This document shows, piece after piece, positions 24,380-33,355 of a stretch of 64,000 nucleotides of DNA. The translations under genes were made by a program, and so were the position numbers. Below the pieces are notes generated by a model, which worked only from the letters and a program-made list of their open reading frames with translations, made no database searches and had not been told where the DNA came from. The stretch is from Bacteroidia bacterium (lineage in GTDB: Bacteria > Bacteroidota > Bacteroidia > AKYH767-A > OLB10), in NCBI GenBank assembly GCA_016788165.1, contig JAEUTH010000008.1, positions 1 to 64,000 of the forward strand, written 5' to 3'. Every line of letters begins with the position of its first letter. The stretch's first letter is position 1.

Positions 24380-25306
24380 TTATTTCTGATATGTGTTTAC
24401 ATGTCTTTCCTTCTTGCTTTCAAACACATCGGCAATGGTTACCAAAATGCCGGTTTCCTCTACATCGCCAAAGCCTGGATTTACAGCAGTACCAAAGGTT
24501 TTCATGGTAGGCGATAAATTCATATATGCATTTACCAAAGGAGGAATATTTTCGTGTAAAGCACGCACCTGTTGATTTAAAATACGATGCCCTTCTTTGT
24601 AATCCTGTCCGGAAATAGCTTTTTCAAAGTTTTGCATATTGTGTGTAATATGCACCGGATGTATGGGTGTCACCAATTGATCCGTATCCGGGAAATAGGT
24701 ATGCATAAACTTTAAAATCATGTCGCGAGCCAATACATTATAATTGGTGTACATGGTTACCTTGCCGAAGAAGTATTTTATATGCGGGTTGTCAACCACT
24801 AAAGCACCTAAGCCATCCCATAAATTATCTAACGAAAACAATCCTTTACGGTTTTCGGCCGAGGGCTGGTATTTAGGTTGCACAAAGGAACGGCCTAACT
24901 CAATGGTAAAAGGTATGTAGTTGTCAATAAAATTTTGCGAAAAATGAAACAACTCTGTAGTAGCAAAGTGCAGTTGTTTTTGTTGTTTGTAAACTTGGCC
25001 ACAATCAATAAAACGATAACCGCCAATAATTTCCTCATCTTCATCGCTCCACACAATTAGTTGTTTGTATGGATTTTCACTCGTGTCAAACTCATCAATG
25101 TCAATAGCTTTTCCGGTGCCGCCACCCGCTGCTCTAAAAGCCCATTCGCGCAAACGGCCTATTTCTGTCATTACATGAGGTGCGTTTTTTTGCGTAATAA
25201 CATAAAGTTTGTTGTGGCCATTGTTGGCATTTCTCAAAAACTTATCGTTTGTGAGTTCTGCCTTTAACAAGTCTCTGTTTACCGGGTCGAGTATGGGCTC
25301 CACCAT
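24380..25306 (-). CDS. glsB: GlsB/OlsB-like N-acyltransferase for amino-acid lipids
   Basis: The 308-residue GNAT-fold enzyme resembles OlsB/GlsB, which links a 3-hydroxy fatty acid from acyl carrier protein to the amino group of ornithine or glycine, the first step of N-acyl amino-acid lipids. Matching blocks include 'LREWAFRAAGGGTG' (about 51-64), 'DEFDTSENPYKQLIVW', 'IGGYRFIDCG', 'TIELGRSFVQPKYQ' and 'YFFGKVTMY'. The second acyltransferase needed for the pathway is encoded just upstream (25402-26247). In Bacteroides thetaiotaomicron such a glsB-glsA pair makes glycine lipids. The amino acid used here cannot be read from sequence. Confidence 0.82.
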   Translation of the reverse strand: MVEPILDPVNRDLLKAELTNDKFLRNANNGHNKLYVITQKNAPHVMTEIGRLREWAFRAAGGGTGKAIDIDEFDTSENPYKQLIVWSDEDEEIIGGYRFIDCGQVYKQQKQLHFATTELFHFSQNFIDNYIPFTIELGRSFVQPKYQPSAENRKGLFSLDNLWDGLGALVVDNPHIKYFFGKVTMYTNYNVLARDMILKFMHTYFPDTDQLVTPIHPVHITHNMQNFEKAISGQDYKEGHRILNQQVRALHENIPPLVNAYMNLSPTMKTFGTAVNPGFGDVEETGILVTIADVFESKKERHVNTYQK

Positions 25307-25401
25307 AAATTATTTTTTGGGTTCAATTAGCAAATCAAAACAATTTTAAAAGGTATTAACTATTAAGTAAATATAAATGTTAACGTATGATGGTTAAAAA
25401 G

Positions 25402-26247
25402 CTAACTTAAAAATTCAGCATCGAAATTATTTTCTAATTCATATACATGCGCTTTTACTTTTTGTGCCCATTCAATGTCGGTATATTTGTTATCAAATGT
25501 TTGAAAGGGTATGGTTTTGCCTATGGTAATGGTTATGGTATGGTCAAACTGCTTATACATCTCATCTACTAAAAACAGCATTTCTAAATTTGCTTTAATA
25601 CCAAGTTTTTTACGGTATAGCGATAGTTTGTAAAAGAAATTTGTATTGCGGCCGGCAATTTGTATGGGCACTACATTGCGTTGGTGCTGTTTGGCTTTTA
25701 CTACAAAGCTTTTATTCCAGGGTAAATCGGTAATAATGCCTTCCTGCATACGCGATACCAACCCAGCCGGAAAAATAAGCATGGCCACATCCGATGCATA
25801 GTAGCTGTCAATTTTATCAAGTACATCCTTAGTGTTTTTTGCATGCTTGTTTACACCAACAAAAATGCCATCTAAATTTTTTAGCTGCATTAAAATATCG
25901 TTTACAATAAATTTCACATCCTGCCTTACCATGCCTAATGCATGCAAAAGCGCAATGCCATCTAAACCACCTAAAGGATGATTGCTTGCGTAAATTATGC
26001 CCCCTGTTTTCTCTAAGCGTTCGATGCCTTTAATATCAACCTTAACTCTAAACTCATCCAGTATAGCGGCAGCAAAATCAAAATCGTGCCGGTGCCCTTG
26101 TTTACTTATAAAATCATTTATCTGCTCCTGATGCACAATGCGCTTTAGGTAATTTAAAACAAATGCGGGCATATACTTATAAAGCCCCGGGTTTTTGCTT
26201 TTAAATACGCCATCAATATCAATAAATTTTTTTTCGACTGCTGTCAT
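25402..26247 (-). CDS. glsA: GlsA/OlsA-like O-acyltransferase (PlsC family)
   Basis: The 281-residue protein is a lysophosphatidate acyltransferase-type enzyme. The catalytic motif reads NHPLGGLD (89-96), so the histidine and aspartate are five residues apart instead of the common four, and the second motif is FPAG (159-162). This form is typical of the GlsA/hemolysin-like branch that adds the second fatty acid to N-acyl amino acids. It lies 95 bases before the GlsB-like gene in the same direction. The pair probably makes glycine or ornithine lipids of the outer membrane. An ordinary phosphatidate acyltransferase is the alternative. Confidence 0.8.
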   Translation of the reverse strand: MTAVEKKFIDIDGVFKSKNPGLYKYMPAFVLNYLKRIVHQEQINDFISKQGHRHDFDFAAAILDEFRVKVDIKGIERLEKTGGIIYASNHPLGGLDGIALLHALGMVRQDVKFIVNDILMQLKNLDGIFVGVNKHAKNTKDVLDKIDSYYASDVAMLIFPAGLVSRMQEGIITDLPWNKSFVVKAKQHQRNVVPIQIAGRNTNFFYKLSLYRKKLGIKANLEMLFLVDEMYKQFDHTITITIGKTIPFQTFDNKYTDIEWAQKVKAHVYELENNFDAEFLS

Positions 26248-26727
26248 ATACGTAGTTGCGGTTTGCCTATCGCTTATGCGATATGAAGGGCAAAGAAGTA
26301 AAAAAATGACGACTAAAATTATTCAAATTGATTACAGCAAGCTGCCTTACTGTGTTTTTAAAGTGCATAAAGTAGTGGTCTAACCTATTTTGGGCAACGT
26401 AGCAGATATTCACAATTTTGGGAAAAAATTACATTTAATTCCACCGCGTTTTTATGTCTGTTAAATGGCAATAATATACATTATTGGCTACTGTAAAATT
26501 GTCATAAATAGCTTATTTTGTTGGGTTTAATGTGCATTTAAATTTGGCAGATGTTTTTACATGCACTGTAAAATGTTTTGTAAAAGGAGGCGTTAAAGGG
26601 ATATATTTATCAACAAAGTGGAATTAATTAGAATTTTGTGTGATTAGCTTTATATATTTGACCCCATAGGATGCCCAAAGCCAGGTAAGAAGCGCTTTGA
26701 AGGGCCAAACCGATTAAACAAAAAACA
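26248..26727. other. 480-base divergent intergenic region before the dcw cluster
   Basis: The space between the divergent starts of glsA and mraZ is AT-rich. It contains an exact -7 promoter box for the dcw cluster (26653-26660) and a 67-base leader. Three scattered TGGG sequences (26391, 26419, 26522) do not form the tight repeats known for MraZ binding. A short open frame on the plus strand at 26195-26383 is not convincing. No further gene is seen. Confidence 0.5.
26653..26660 (+). promoter_or_regulatory. -7 promoter box of the dcw cluster (TATATTTG)
   Basis: Exact TAnnTTTG match 68 bases before the mraZ start codon. A TTTG at 26635-26638 is 14 bases upstream, somewhat close for a -33 element. 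It is the best candidate for the main promoter of the 13-gene cluster that follows. Confidence 0.55.
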
Positions 26728-27192
26728 GTGACTCAGTTTTTAGGCGAATTTGATGTAACAGTGGATGCTAAGGGACGTATATCGTTTCCGGTGGCATTGC
26801 GCAGGCAATTGTCGTCTGAGGCTCAGGAGCGGTTTGTGATGAAAAAAGGTTTTGAAGATTATATAGCCTTATATCCTATGGATGAATGGAAGAAAGTAGC
26901 TGCACATATCAGCCAGCTTAATCCATACATCAAAAAAAACAGAGATTTTATTCGTTCATTTTTTAAGGGTGTAATTGAGGTTGAGCTTGATAGTGCAAGT
27001 CGTATTCAGTTTCCGAAACGTTTGTTGGATGCAGCCGGTATAGAAAGAGATATGGTATTGTTTGCTCATGGCAACAGTATTGAAGTATGGAGTGCCGATA
27101 AGTTTGAAAAGATGCATCAGGATATGGATGCCGATGAGATGAATGCATTGGCCGAGGAAGTGATGGGCAACTTTAACCAGCAGCCTAAGTAA
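26728..27192 (+). CDS. mraZ: Transcriptional regulator MraZ
   Basis: MraZ is a DNA-binding regulator with two AbrB-like halves that controls the dcw cluster in bacteria where it has been studied. The 154-residue protein shows both halves: FLGEFDVTVDAKGRISFP (4-21) and 'GVIEVELDSASRIQFPKRL' (about 80-98). It starts with GTG; no ATG lies in frame nearby. It opens the cluster and ends one base before rsmH. Confidence 0.95.
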   Translation: MTQFLGEFDVTVDAKGRISFPVALRRQLSSEAQERFVMKKGFEDYIALYPMDEWKKVAAHISQLNPYIKKNRDFIRSFFKGVIEVELDSASRIQFPKRLLDAAGIERDMVLFAHGNSIEVWSADKFEKMHQDMDADEMNALAEEVMGNFNQQPK

Positions 27193-27193
27193 C

Positions 27194-28090
27194 ATGTACC
27201 ATATACCTGTAATGTTAAGCGAGTGTTTGCAGGCGCTAAACATACAAGGCAACGAAAATGTGGTGGATGTAACATTTGGTGGTGGAGGACACAGTAAAGC
27301 CATATTGCAACAATTACCAAATGGTAAACTATGGGCATTTGATCAGGATGCCGATGCTGCTGCCAATGTTTTAAACGATGAGCGGTTTGTGTTGATACCG
27401 CACAACTTTAAAAACTTAAAACAGTATTTGCAGTTGTATGGTGCATTGCCTGTAGATGCAATACTGGCTGACTTAGGCGTTTCGTCACACCAGTTTGATA
27501 CAGCAACACGCGGCTTTAGTACACGTTTTGATGCACCGCTGGATATGCGCATGAATAAGCAAGGCCAGGAAACAGCAGCAAGTTTACTTGCTACACTTTC
27601 GGCCGAAGCGTTGCAGCAAATGTTTTCGGTAAATGCCGAAATACGTAATGCTAAAACATTAGCTGCTTGTATTGTTGCTTATCGCTCTGAACATGCAATC
27701 GAACGTACCGAAGAGCTAAAGCAATGCATCAAGCACTTGATACCGGCTGCAAGTATGCAACAATACTTAGCCCAAGTTTTTCAGGCGCTTCGTATCGAAG
27801 TTAATCAGGAGCTGGATGCGTTGAAGCAACTGTTGTTGCAAAGTGTACAAGTACTTAAACCAGGTGGCCGATTGGTGGTTATGAGCTATCACTCATTAGA
27901 AGACAGGCTGGTAAAAAACTTTATGCAGCGTGGCAATTTTGATGGTGTTATAACGCACGATTTATATGGCAACACGCCTCCATTACCTTTTAAAAACCTA
28001 TACAAAAAACCAATAACTGCTTCGGCAGCCGAAATACAACTCAATCCGCGTTCGCGTAGTGCAAAGTTACGCGCAGCTATAAAAACATAA
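27194..28090 (+). CDS. rsmH: 16S rRNA (cytosine-1402-N4)-methyltransferase RsmH
   Basis: RsmH (MraW) methylates C1402 of 16S rRNA using S-adenosylmethionine. The 298-residue protein has the N-terminal block YHIPVMLSECLQAL, the cofactor loop DVTFGGGGHS (25-34), the DLGVSSHQ(F)D motif and the late 'GGRLVVMSYHSLEDRLVK' block, all typical of the family. The ATG follows the mraZ stop by one base. Confidence 0.97.
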   Translation: MYHIPVMLSECLQALNIQGNENVVDVTFGGGGHSKAILQQLPNGKLWAFDQDADAAANVLNDERFVLIPHNFKNLKQYLQLYGALPVDAILADLGVSSHQFDTATRGFSTRFDAPLDMRMNKQGQETAASLLATLSAEALQQMFSVNAEIRNAKTLAACIVAYRSEHAIERTEELKQCIKHLIPAASMQQYLAQVFQALRIEVNQELDALKQLLLQSVQVLKPGGRLVVMSYHSLEDRLVKNFMQRGNFDGVITHDLYGNTPPLPFKNLYKKPITASAAEIQLNPRSRSAKLRAAIKT

Positions 28091-28100
28091 CTCAAATTAC

Positions 28101-28484
28101 ATGAACAGCCTAAAGCCAAAAGAAATGCCAACACCTGAAGCATCTGCCCAAAGGGTGGCACCTGCAAATCAGGTAGGTAAAATACTTGCCAAGGCCAACA
28201 TCATGAGTTACATCAGTAAAGACATGGTTGCCGGCTTAATGCCATACATATTTTTTATGATGGTGTTTGCCCTGCTCTACATAGGTAACAGCTATCACGC
28301 TGATAAGCTTGTCCGCAATATCGATACCATGAGTAAAGAGATTAAAGAGTTGCGCTCTGAGTATATATCAGTTAAGTCAGAACTGATGCAAAAAAGTAAG
28401 CAATCGGCTGTGGCAACAAAGGTTGCGCCCTTAGGTTTAGAAGAATCAGTAGTACCACCTCGTAAAATAGTAACTGTAAATTAA
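28101..28484 (+). CDS. ftsL: FtsL-like cell division protein
   Basis: The 127-residue protein has a cytoplasmic N-terminus (1-43), one membrane helix (about 44-62) and a heptad-rich periplasmic segment (about 65-100), the layout of FtsL. The sequence is specific to the Bacteroidota form of the family and is recognised mostly by place: between rsmH and ftsI, as in all dcw clusters. FtsL works with FtsB and FtsQ to activate septal wall synthesis. Neighbour gaps are 10 and 18 bases. Confidence 0.88.
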   Translation: MNSLKPKEMPTPEASAQRVAPANQVGKILAKANIMSYISKDMVAGLMPYIFFMMVFALLYIGNSYHADKLVRNIDTMSKEIKELRSEYISVKSELMQKSKQSAVATKVAPLGLEESVVPPRKIVTVN

Positions 28485-28502
28485 TACACCATCAATTAAA
28501 CA

Positions 28503-30596
28503 ATGGGCGATACCAAAAAAGATATTATGTGGCGCGTTTGGCTGTTATACAGTGGTGTATGCTTGTTTGCGCTTTTAATTATTGCACAGGTAATACGCAT
28601 AAAGTTTGTTGAAGGACAAACCTGGATAGCCAAGGCCGATAGTTTGGAATTGCGCATGGTAACCATAAACCCATTACGCGGAAATGTTTTTGCAAGCGAT
28701 GGTAGTTTGCTGGCTACATCAAAACCTATTTATGAATTACGAATTGACACCAAAGCTGAAGCATTTAAAGGTGCACTTTTTAACAGTAAAATTGATTCAT
28801 TATCGCAAGGCTTAGCAACCATATTAGGAGACAGGACTGCTGTGCAGTATAAAATGCTTTTGAAACAAGCCCGTGTTGAAGGCGAGCGCTACTTTTTATT
28901 GAAACGGAATGTTAGTTACAAAGAATACAAAGCAATACAGCAATTACCGCTATTTAACAAAGGTCGATTTAAAAGTGGTTTACGCGTTATAACCGATAGT
29001 GAGCGCGGCTTGCCATATGGCGTGTTAGCTGCACGCACCATTGGTTACGCCAAAGCTACTGTAAAGCCTGTTGGAATTGAAGGTGCTTTTAATACGGCAC
29101 TAAGTGGTGTGGTAGGCAAACGTATCGAACAACGCATGGCCGGTGGTGTGTATAAACCAATTAATGACGAAAATGAAATTGAACCGCAAGATGGTATGGA
29201 TGTGGTTTCAACCATTGACATAAACATACAGGATGTGGCCGAACATGCACTTAATAAGCAATTATCAAAGTACAATGCTGCCTATGGATGTGTAGTGCTG
29301 ATGGAAGTAAATACGGGCGATGTAAAGGCCATAGCCAATTTGAAACGGGGTGCAGATGGTAAATATTATGAAGCATTTAATTATGCAATTGGTATGGGCT
29401 CTGAACCAGGTAGTACTTTTAAACTGGCTTCAATTATAACAGCGCTTGATGATAATTTAATTGATATAACCGATACAGTAGATGTAGGTAATGGCGTGTC
29501 TATGTATGCCGGCCTCGAAATGAAAGATTCGCATTTAGGCAGTGGTAAAATTACAGTGCAACATGCATTCGAGTTATCATCAAACGTAGGCATATCGAAG
29601 GTTATAACCGAGGCTTATGCTAAAAATCCGAAGCGTTTTACCGATAAACTGTCGGCCATGTATTTAGACAAACCGTTACAGTTACAGCTAAGTGGTGAAG
29701 CAAAACCACGCATACCTAAACCTGCTGATGTAAATCAAAAGTTTGGCTGGTCAAAAGTTACACTTCCTTTTATGTCAATAGGATATGAAACCAAGTTAGC
29801 ACCTATTCAAACACTAACGTTTTATAATGCAGTTGCTAATAATGGTAAAATGGTTAAACCACGTTTTGTGAAAGAAATCAGGCAGAAGGGCACATTGGTA
29901 AAATCGTTCGAAACCGAAGTGTTGGTTGACTCTATATGCAGCAGCGCAACAATTGCCAAGGCAAAAAAAATGATGGAAGGAGTTGTGAAACAGGGCACTG
30001 CAACCAACCTTAAATTTGAGGCTATAAAAATTGCAGGCAAAACAGGTACTGCGCGTATGGCTTATGGTGGCAAGGGATATGTGTCCAATGATTCTATCAG
30101 ATATCAGGCTTCATTTTGTGGCTACTTTCCGGCCGATAAGCCATTATATAGCTGCATTGTTGTTATTTATGAATTGGATAAAAACTGCTACTCAGGCAAC
30201 TTAGTTGCCGGGCCTGTATTTAAAGAGATAGCAGACAAAGTATATGCAACGCGCATTGAAATGCATCCCGAAATAGTTTCGGCACCCGATAAAATTGTTT
30301 TGCCTAAACCCAAGTATGGTTTCGCTAAATCAACAGCAATTGCCATTGATGCATTACATCTTTCGCAGGCATTACCCGAAAGCCTTTGGCAACAAAAACA
30401 AAATGCAGCAAAGCAAACGGCTAATGCAAGCCTGATGCCCGATGTAACGGGTATGGGATTGCGTGATGCAGTTAAAACATTAGAAGGCTTTGGCTTATAT
30501 GTGCAAGCCACCGGCAGAGGTTCTGTTGTTAAACAGTCAATTGCGGCTGGCACACCCGTTATAAAAGGTAAATTAATAATTATTGAGCTAACATAA
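28503..30596 (+). CDS. ftsI: Septal penicillin-binding protein FtsI with PASTA domain
   Basis: FtsI (PBP3) is the transpeptidase of the division septum. The 697-residue protein has an N-terminal membrane helix (about 10-30), a dimerisation domain, and a transpeptidase domain with the active-site S304-T-F-K307, the SSN triad (359-361) and KTGT (513-516). The C-terminus carries one PASTA domain (about 635-697, MPDVTGMGLRDAVKTLEG), as in many Bacteroidota and Gram-positive relatives but not in E. coli. It lies between ftsL and murE with short gaps. Confidence 0.96.
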   Translation: MGDTKKDIMWRVWLLYSGVCLFALLIIAQVIRIKFVEGQTWIAKADSLELRMVTINPLRGNVFASDGSLLATSKPIYELRIDTKAEAFKGALFNSKIDSLSQGLATILGDRTAVQYKMLLKQARVEGERYFLLKRNVSYKEYKAIQQLPLFNKGRFKSGLRVITDSERGLPYGVLAARTIGYAKATVKPVGIEGAFNTALSGVVGKRIEQRMAGGVYKPINDENEIEPQDGMDVVSTIDINIQDVAEHALNKQLSKYNAAYGCVVLMEVNTGDVKAIANLKRGADGKYYEAFNYAIGMGSEPGSTFKLASIITALDDNLIDITDTVDVGNGVSMYAGLEMKDSHLGSGKITVQHAFELSSNVGISKVITEAYAKNPKRFTDKLSAMYLDKPLQLQLSGEAKPRIPKPADVNQKFGWSKVTLPFMSIGYETKLAPIQTLTFYNAVANNGKMVKPRFVKEIRQKGTLVKSFETEVLVDSICSSATIAKAKKMMEGVVKQGTATNLKFEAIKIAGKTGTARMAYGGKGYVSNDSIRYQASFCGYFPADKPLYSCIVVIYELDKNCYSGNLVAGPVFKEIADKVYATRIEMHPEIVSAPDKIVLPKPKYGFAKSTAIAIDALHLSQALPESLWQQKQNAAKQTANASLMPDVTGMGLRDAVKTLEGFGLYVQATGRGSVVKQSIAAGTPVIKGKLIIIELT

Positions 30597-30619
30597 GCCA
30601 TATACCTAGCATACCATTA

Positions 30620-32083
30620 ATGAAACTGCTAAAAGACATATTATACAAAGCATCGCTCGAAGAAGTTATCGGCTATACCAATATTGGTATAACCGAAATA
30701 TGTGCCGACTCGCGTATGGTTAAACCCGGCTGTGCTTATGTTGCTATTGTTGGAAGCAATGCCGATGGTCATAATTATATAAGCAAAGCAATTGCATCAG
30801 GTGCTAAAGCTATTGTGTGCCAAGTGATGCCTCAGGATGTACAAAGCGGCATAACGTATGTTAAGGTTAGCAATTCGGCAATAGCATTGGGTTATATGGC
30901 TGCCAATTTTTACAACAATCCTTCGGGGCAGTTGCAATTGATTGGCATAACCGGTACCAATGGTAAAACAACAACTGCAACATTGCTGTACCAGTTGTTT
31001 AAAGATTTAGGTTACAAAACAGGTTTGCTGTCAACCGTTAAAAACAAAATTAACGATACCGAAATTGAAGCAACACATACCACACCTGATGCATTAACAC
31101 TTCATAAATTATTACAACAAATGGTAGAGGCAGGTTGTACACATGCATTTATGGAAGTTAGCTCGCATGCAGTGGTGCAGCAACGTATTGCCGGTGTGCA
31201 ATTTGCCGGTGCAGTGTTTACCAACATCACCCACGACCATCTTGATTACCATAAAACATTTGATGCATACATAGCAGCTAAGAAAGGTTTTTTTGATGGC
31301 TTACCCGATACTGCATTTGCGCTTACAAATGACGATGATAAAAATGGTAAGGTAATGCTGCAAAACACCAAGGCAAAAAAGTACACTTATGCCTTACGCA
31401 CACATGCCGATTTTAAATGCAAAGTACTTGAAAATAATTTTGGCGGTTTAATGCTTCAGGTAAACAAGCATGAAGTGCTTTGTAAACTGGTAGGTACTTT
31501 TAATGCCTATAATATTGTATCAGTTTATGGTACTGCAGTTTTATTAGGCGAAGAGCCCATTTCAGTTTTAAAGGTACTTAGCAATTTGCAGCCACCTGCA
31601 GGTAGGTTTGAGTATGTGGTTAGTAATCAAATTACAGGCATAGTTGATTATGCACATACACCCGATGCGGTAAAAAATGTACTTGCTACCATAGGTGATA
31701 TACGCACAGGTAACGAAAAAGTAATAACCGTAATTGGTTGTGGCGGTGATAGGGACAAAACCAAAAGGCCCGAAATGGCAAAGCTGGCATCAATGCTTAG
31801 CAATAAGGTAATTATTACCAGCGATAATCCGCGCAGCGAAAACCCGTTAACCATCATTGCCGAAATGCAGGCAGGTGTTCCGGCTTCAAAGTACAAAAAC
31901 GTTTTGGCCATTGCCGATAGAAAGGAAGCAATACGCACCGCTTGCAATTTAGCTGCAAAAGGCGATATCATTTTGGTTGCTGGCAAGGGCCATGAAAAAT
32001 ATCAGGAGATACAAGGAGTAAAATATCCGTTTGACGACCTCGAAATTTTAACTCAAACACTCAATCAAAACCAAATACAGTAA
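30620..32083 (+). CDS. murE: UDP-MurNAc-tripeptide ligase MurE
   Basis: MurE adds the third amino acid to UDP-MurNAc-L-Ala-D-Glu. The 487-residue protein has the ATP loop GTNGKTT (about 113-119), the carbamylated-lysine region and the substrate-selecting motif DNPR in [11 protein letters not shown] (about 397-407), which marks meso-diaminopimelate as the residue added. This fits the usual Bacteroidota peptidoglycan. It is the first of the Mur ligases in the cluster and ends 11 bases before mraY. Confidence 0.97.
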   Translation: MKLLKDILYKASLEEVIGYTNIGITEICADSRMVKPGCAYVAIVGSNADGHNYISKAIASGAKAIVCQVMPQDVQSGITYVKVSNSAIALGYMAANFYNNPSGQLQLIGITGTNGKTTTATLLYQLFKDLGYKTGLLSTVKNKINDTEIEATHTTPDALTLHKLLQQMVEAGCTHAFMEVSSHAVVQQRIAGVQFAGAVFTNITHDHLDYHKTFDAYIAAKKGFFDGLPDTAFALTNDDDKNGKVMLQNTKAKKYTYALRTHADFKCKVLENNFGGLMLQVNKHEVLCKLVGTFNAYNIVSVYGTAVLLGEEPISVLKVLSNLQPPAGRFEYVVSNQITGIVDYAHTPDAVKNVLATIGDIRTGNEKVITVIGCGGDRDKTKRPEMAKLASMLSNKVIITSDNPRSENPLTIIAEMQAGVPASKYKNVLAIADRKEAIRTACNLAAKGDIILVAGKGHEKYQEIQGVKYPFDDLEILTQTLNQNQIQ

Positions 32084-32094
32084 GGTACATAACA

Positions 32095-33351
32095 ATGTTA
32101 TATTACTTATTCGAACTATTAGATAAACAATATGATATACCCGGTGCAGGTGTGTTTAAATACATATCGTTTCGCACGGCTATGTCATTAATAGTTTCGT
32201 TGTTGTTTTCGCTTTTTATCGGTAAACGCATTATTAAAATGCTTTATCAAAAACAAGTTGGCGAAACCATTCGCGATTTAGGTTTGGCAGGCGAAAAGGA
32301 AAAAAAGGGTACACCAACAATGGGTGGCCTTATCATTTTATCTTCAATTTTATTGCCTACCTTTTTATTTGCTCGTTTGGATAACGTGTATATCGTAACC
32401 CTTTTAATTAGTACGGTATGGTTAGGTATAATTGGTTTTTTGGATGATTACATCAAAGTATTTAAAAAAGATAAAGAGGGATTAGCGGGCCGTTTTAAAA
32501 TAATGGGACAGGTAGGATTAGGTGTAATAGTAGGCTGCATACTTAGTTTTAATGAATATGTTGTGGTACGCGAAAAAATTCCGGTAAGCGATTTTAATGT
32601 AAGCGCAAAGGGTAGTGTAATTGAAAACATAAGCAATACTTCGGGTGTACTTTATTCTACACAAAATGTTAAGTCAACAAAAACAACGATACCATTTTTA
32701 AAAAATCACGAGTTCGATTACACTTCATTAGTAAGCTGGCTTGGTGACGATACTAAAAAATATGCATGGATTGCGTTTACACTGGTAGTTATATTTATTG
32801 TAACCGCAGTTTCAAATGGTGCAAATATTACCGATGGTATTGATGGCCTGGCTACCGGTACATCGGCAATTATTGGTACCAATTTGGCCGTGTTGGCATA
32901 CGTAACAGGTAATACGGTTTTTGCTAATTACCTGGGCATAATGTATATACCAAATGCAGGCGAGCTAATGGTTTTTAGCGGAGCGTTTATTGGCGCATGC
33001 GTTGGCTTTTTATGGTATAATGCATATCCGGCTCAGGTTTTTATGGGCGATACGGGCAGCCTTGCTTTGGGAGGCATTATCGCTGTGTTTGCTATATGTA
33101 TTCGTAAGGAATTTTTAATTCCAATTATGTGCGGCATTTTTTTAATCGAAAATGCTTCGGTCATCATTCAGGTAAGTTATTTCAAATACACGCGTAAAAA
33201 ATATGGCGAAGGCAGACGCATTTTTAAAATGTCGCCTTTGCACCATCATTACCAAAAATCGGGTTACCATGAAGCAAAAATAGTTTCGCGTTTTTGGATT
33301 GTTGGTATTATGCTGGCAGTACTCACATTAGTTACACTTAAACTAAGATAA
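32095..33351 (+). CDS. mraY: Phospho-MurNAc-pentapeptide transferase MraY
   Basis: MraY forms lipid I by moving phospho-MurNAc-pentapeptide to undecaprenyl phosphate in the inner membrane. The 418-residue protein has about ten membrane helices. Hallmarks are KKGTPTMGG (about 74-82), [33 protein letters not shown] and the HHHYQ loop near the end. It is about 60 residues longer than the E. coli protein because of an insert at about 157-220, which I take to be the normal Bacteroidota form. Confidence 0.97.
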   Translation: MLYYLFELLDKQYDIPGAGVFKYISFRTAMSLIVSLLFSLFIGKRIIKMLYQKQVGETIRDLGLAGEKEKKGTPTMGGLIILSSILLPTFLFARLDNVYIVTLLISTVWLGIIGFLDDYIKVFKKDKEGLAGRFKIMGQVGLGVIVGCILSFNEYVVVREKIPVSDFNVSAKGSVIENISNTSGVLYSTQNVKSTKTTIPFLKNHEFDYTSLVSWLGDDTKKYAWIAFTLVVIFIVTAVSNGANITDGIDGLATGTSAIIGTNLAVLAYVTGNTVFANYLGIMYIPNAGELMVFSGAFIGACVGFLWYNAYPAQVFMGDTGSLALGGIIAVFAICIRKEFLIPIMCGIFLIENASVIIQVSYFKYTRKKYGEGRRIFKMSPLHHHYQKSGYHEAKIVSRFWIVGIMLAVLTLVTLKLR

Positions 33352-33355
33352 CGGC

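Noticed and set aside
26195-26383. 62-codon open frame on the plus strand before mraZ
   Set aside because: Its first part is antisense to glsA, the rest has no recognisable protein pattern and no promoter or start signal was seen.
26391-26525. TGGG sequences as MraZ operator sites
   Set aside because: Three copies at 26391, 26419 and 26522 are 28 and 103 bases apart, whereas known MraZ sites are closely spaced repeats. Chance is enough to explain them.
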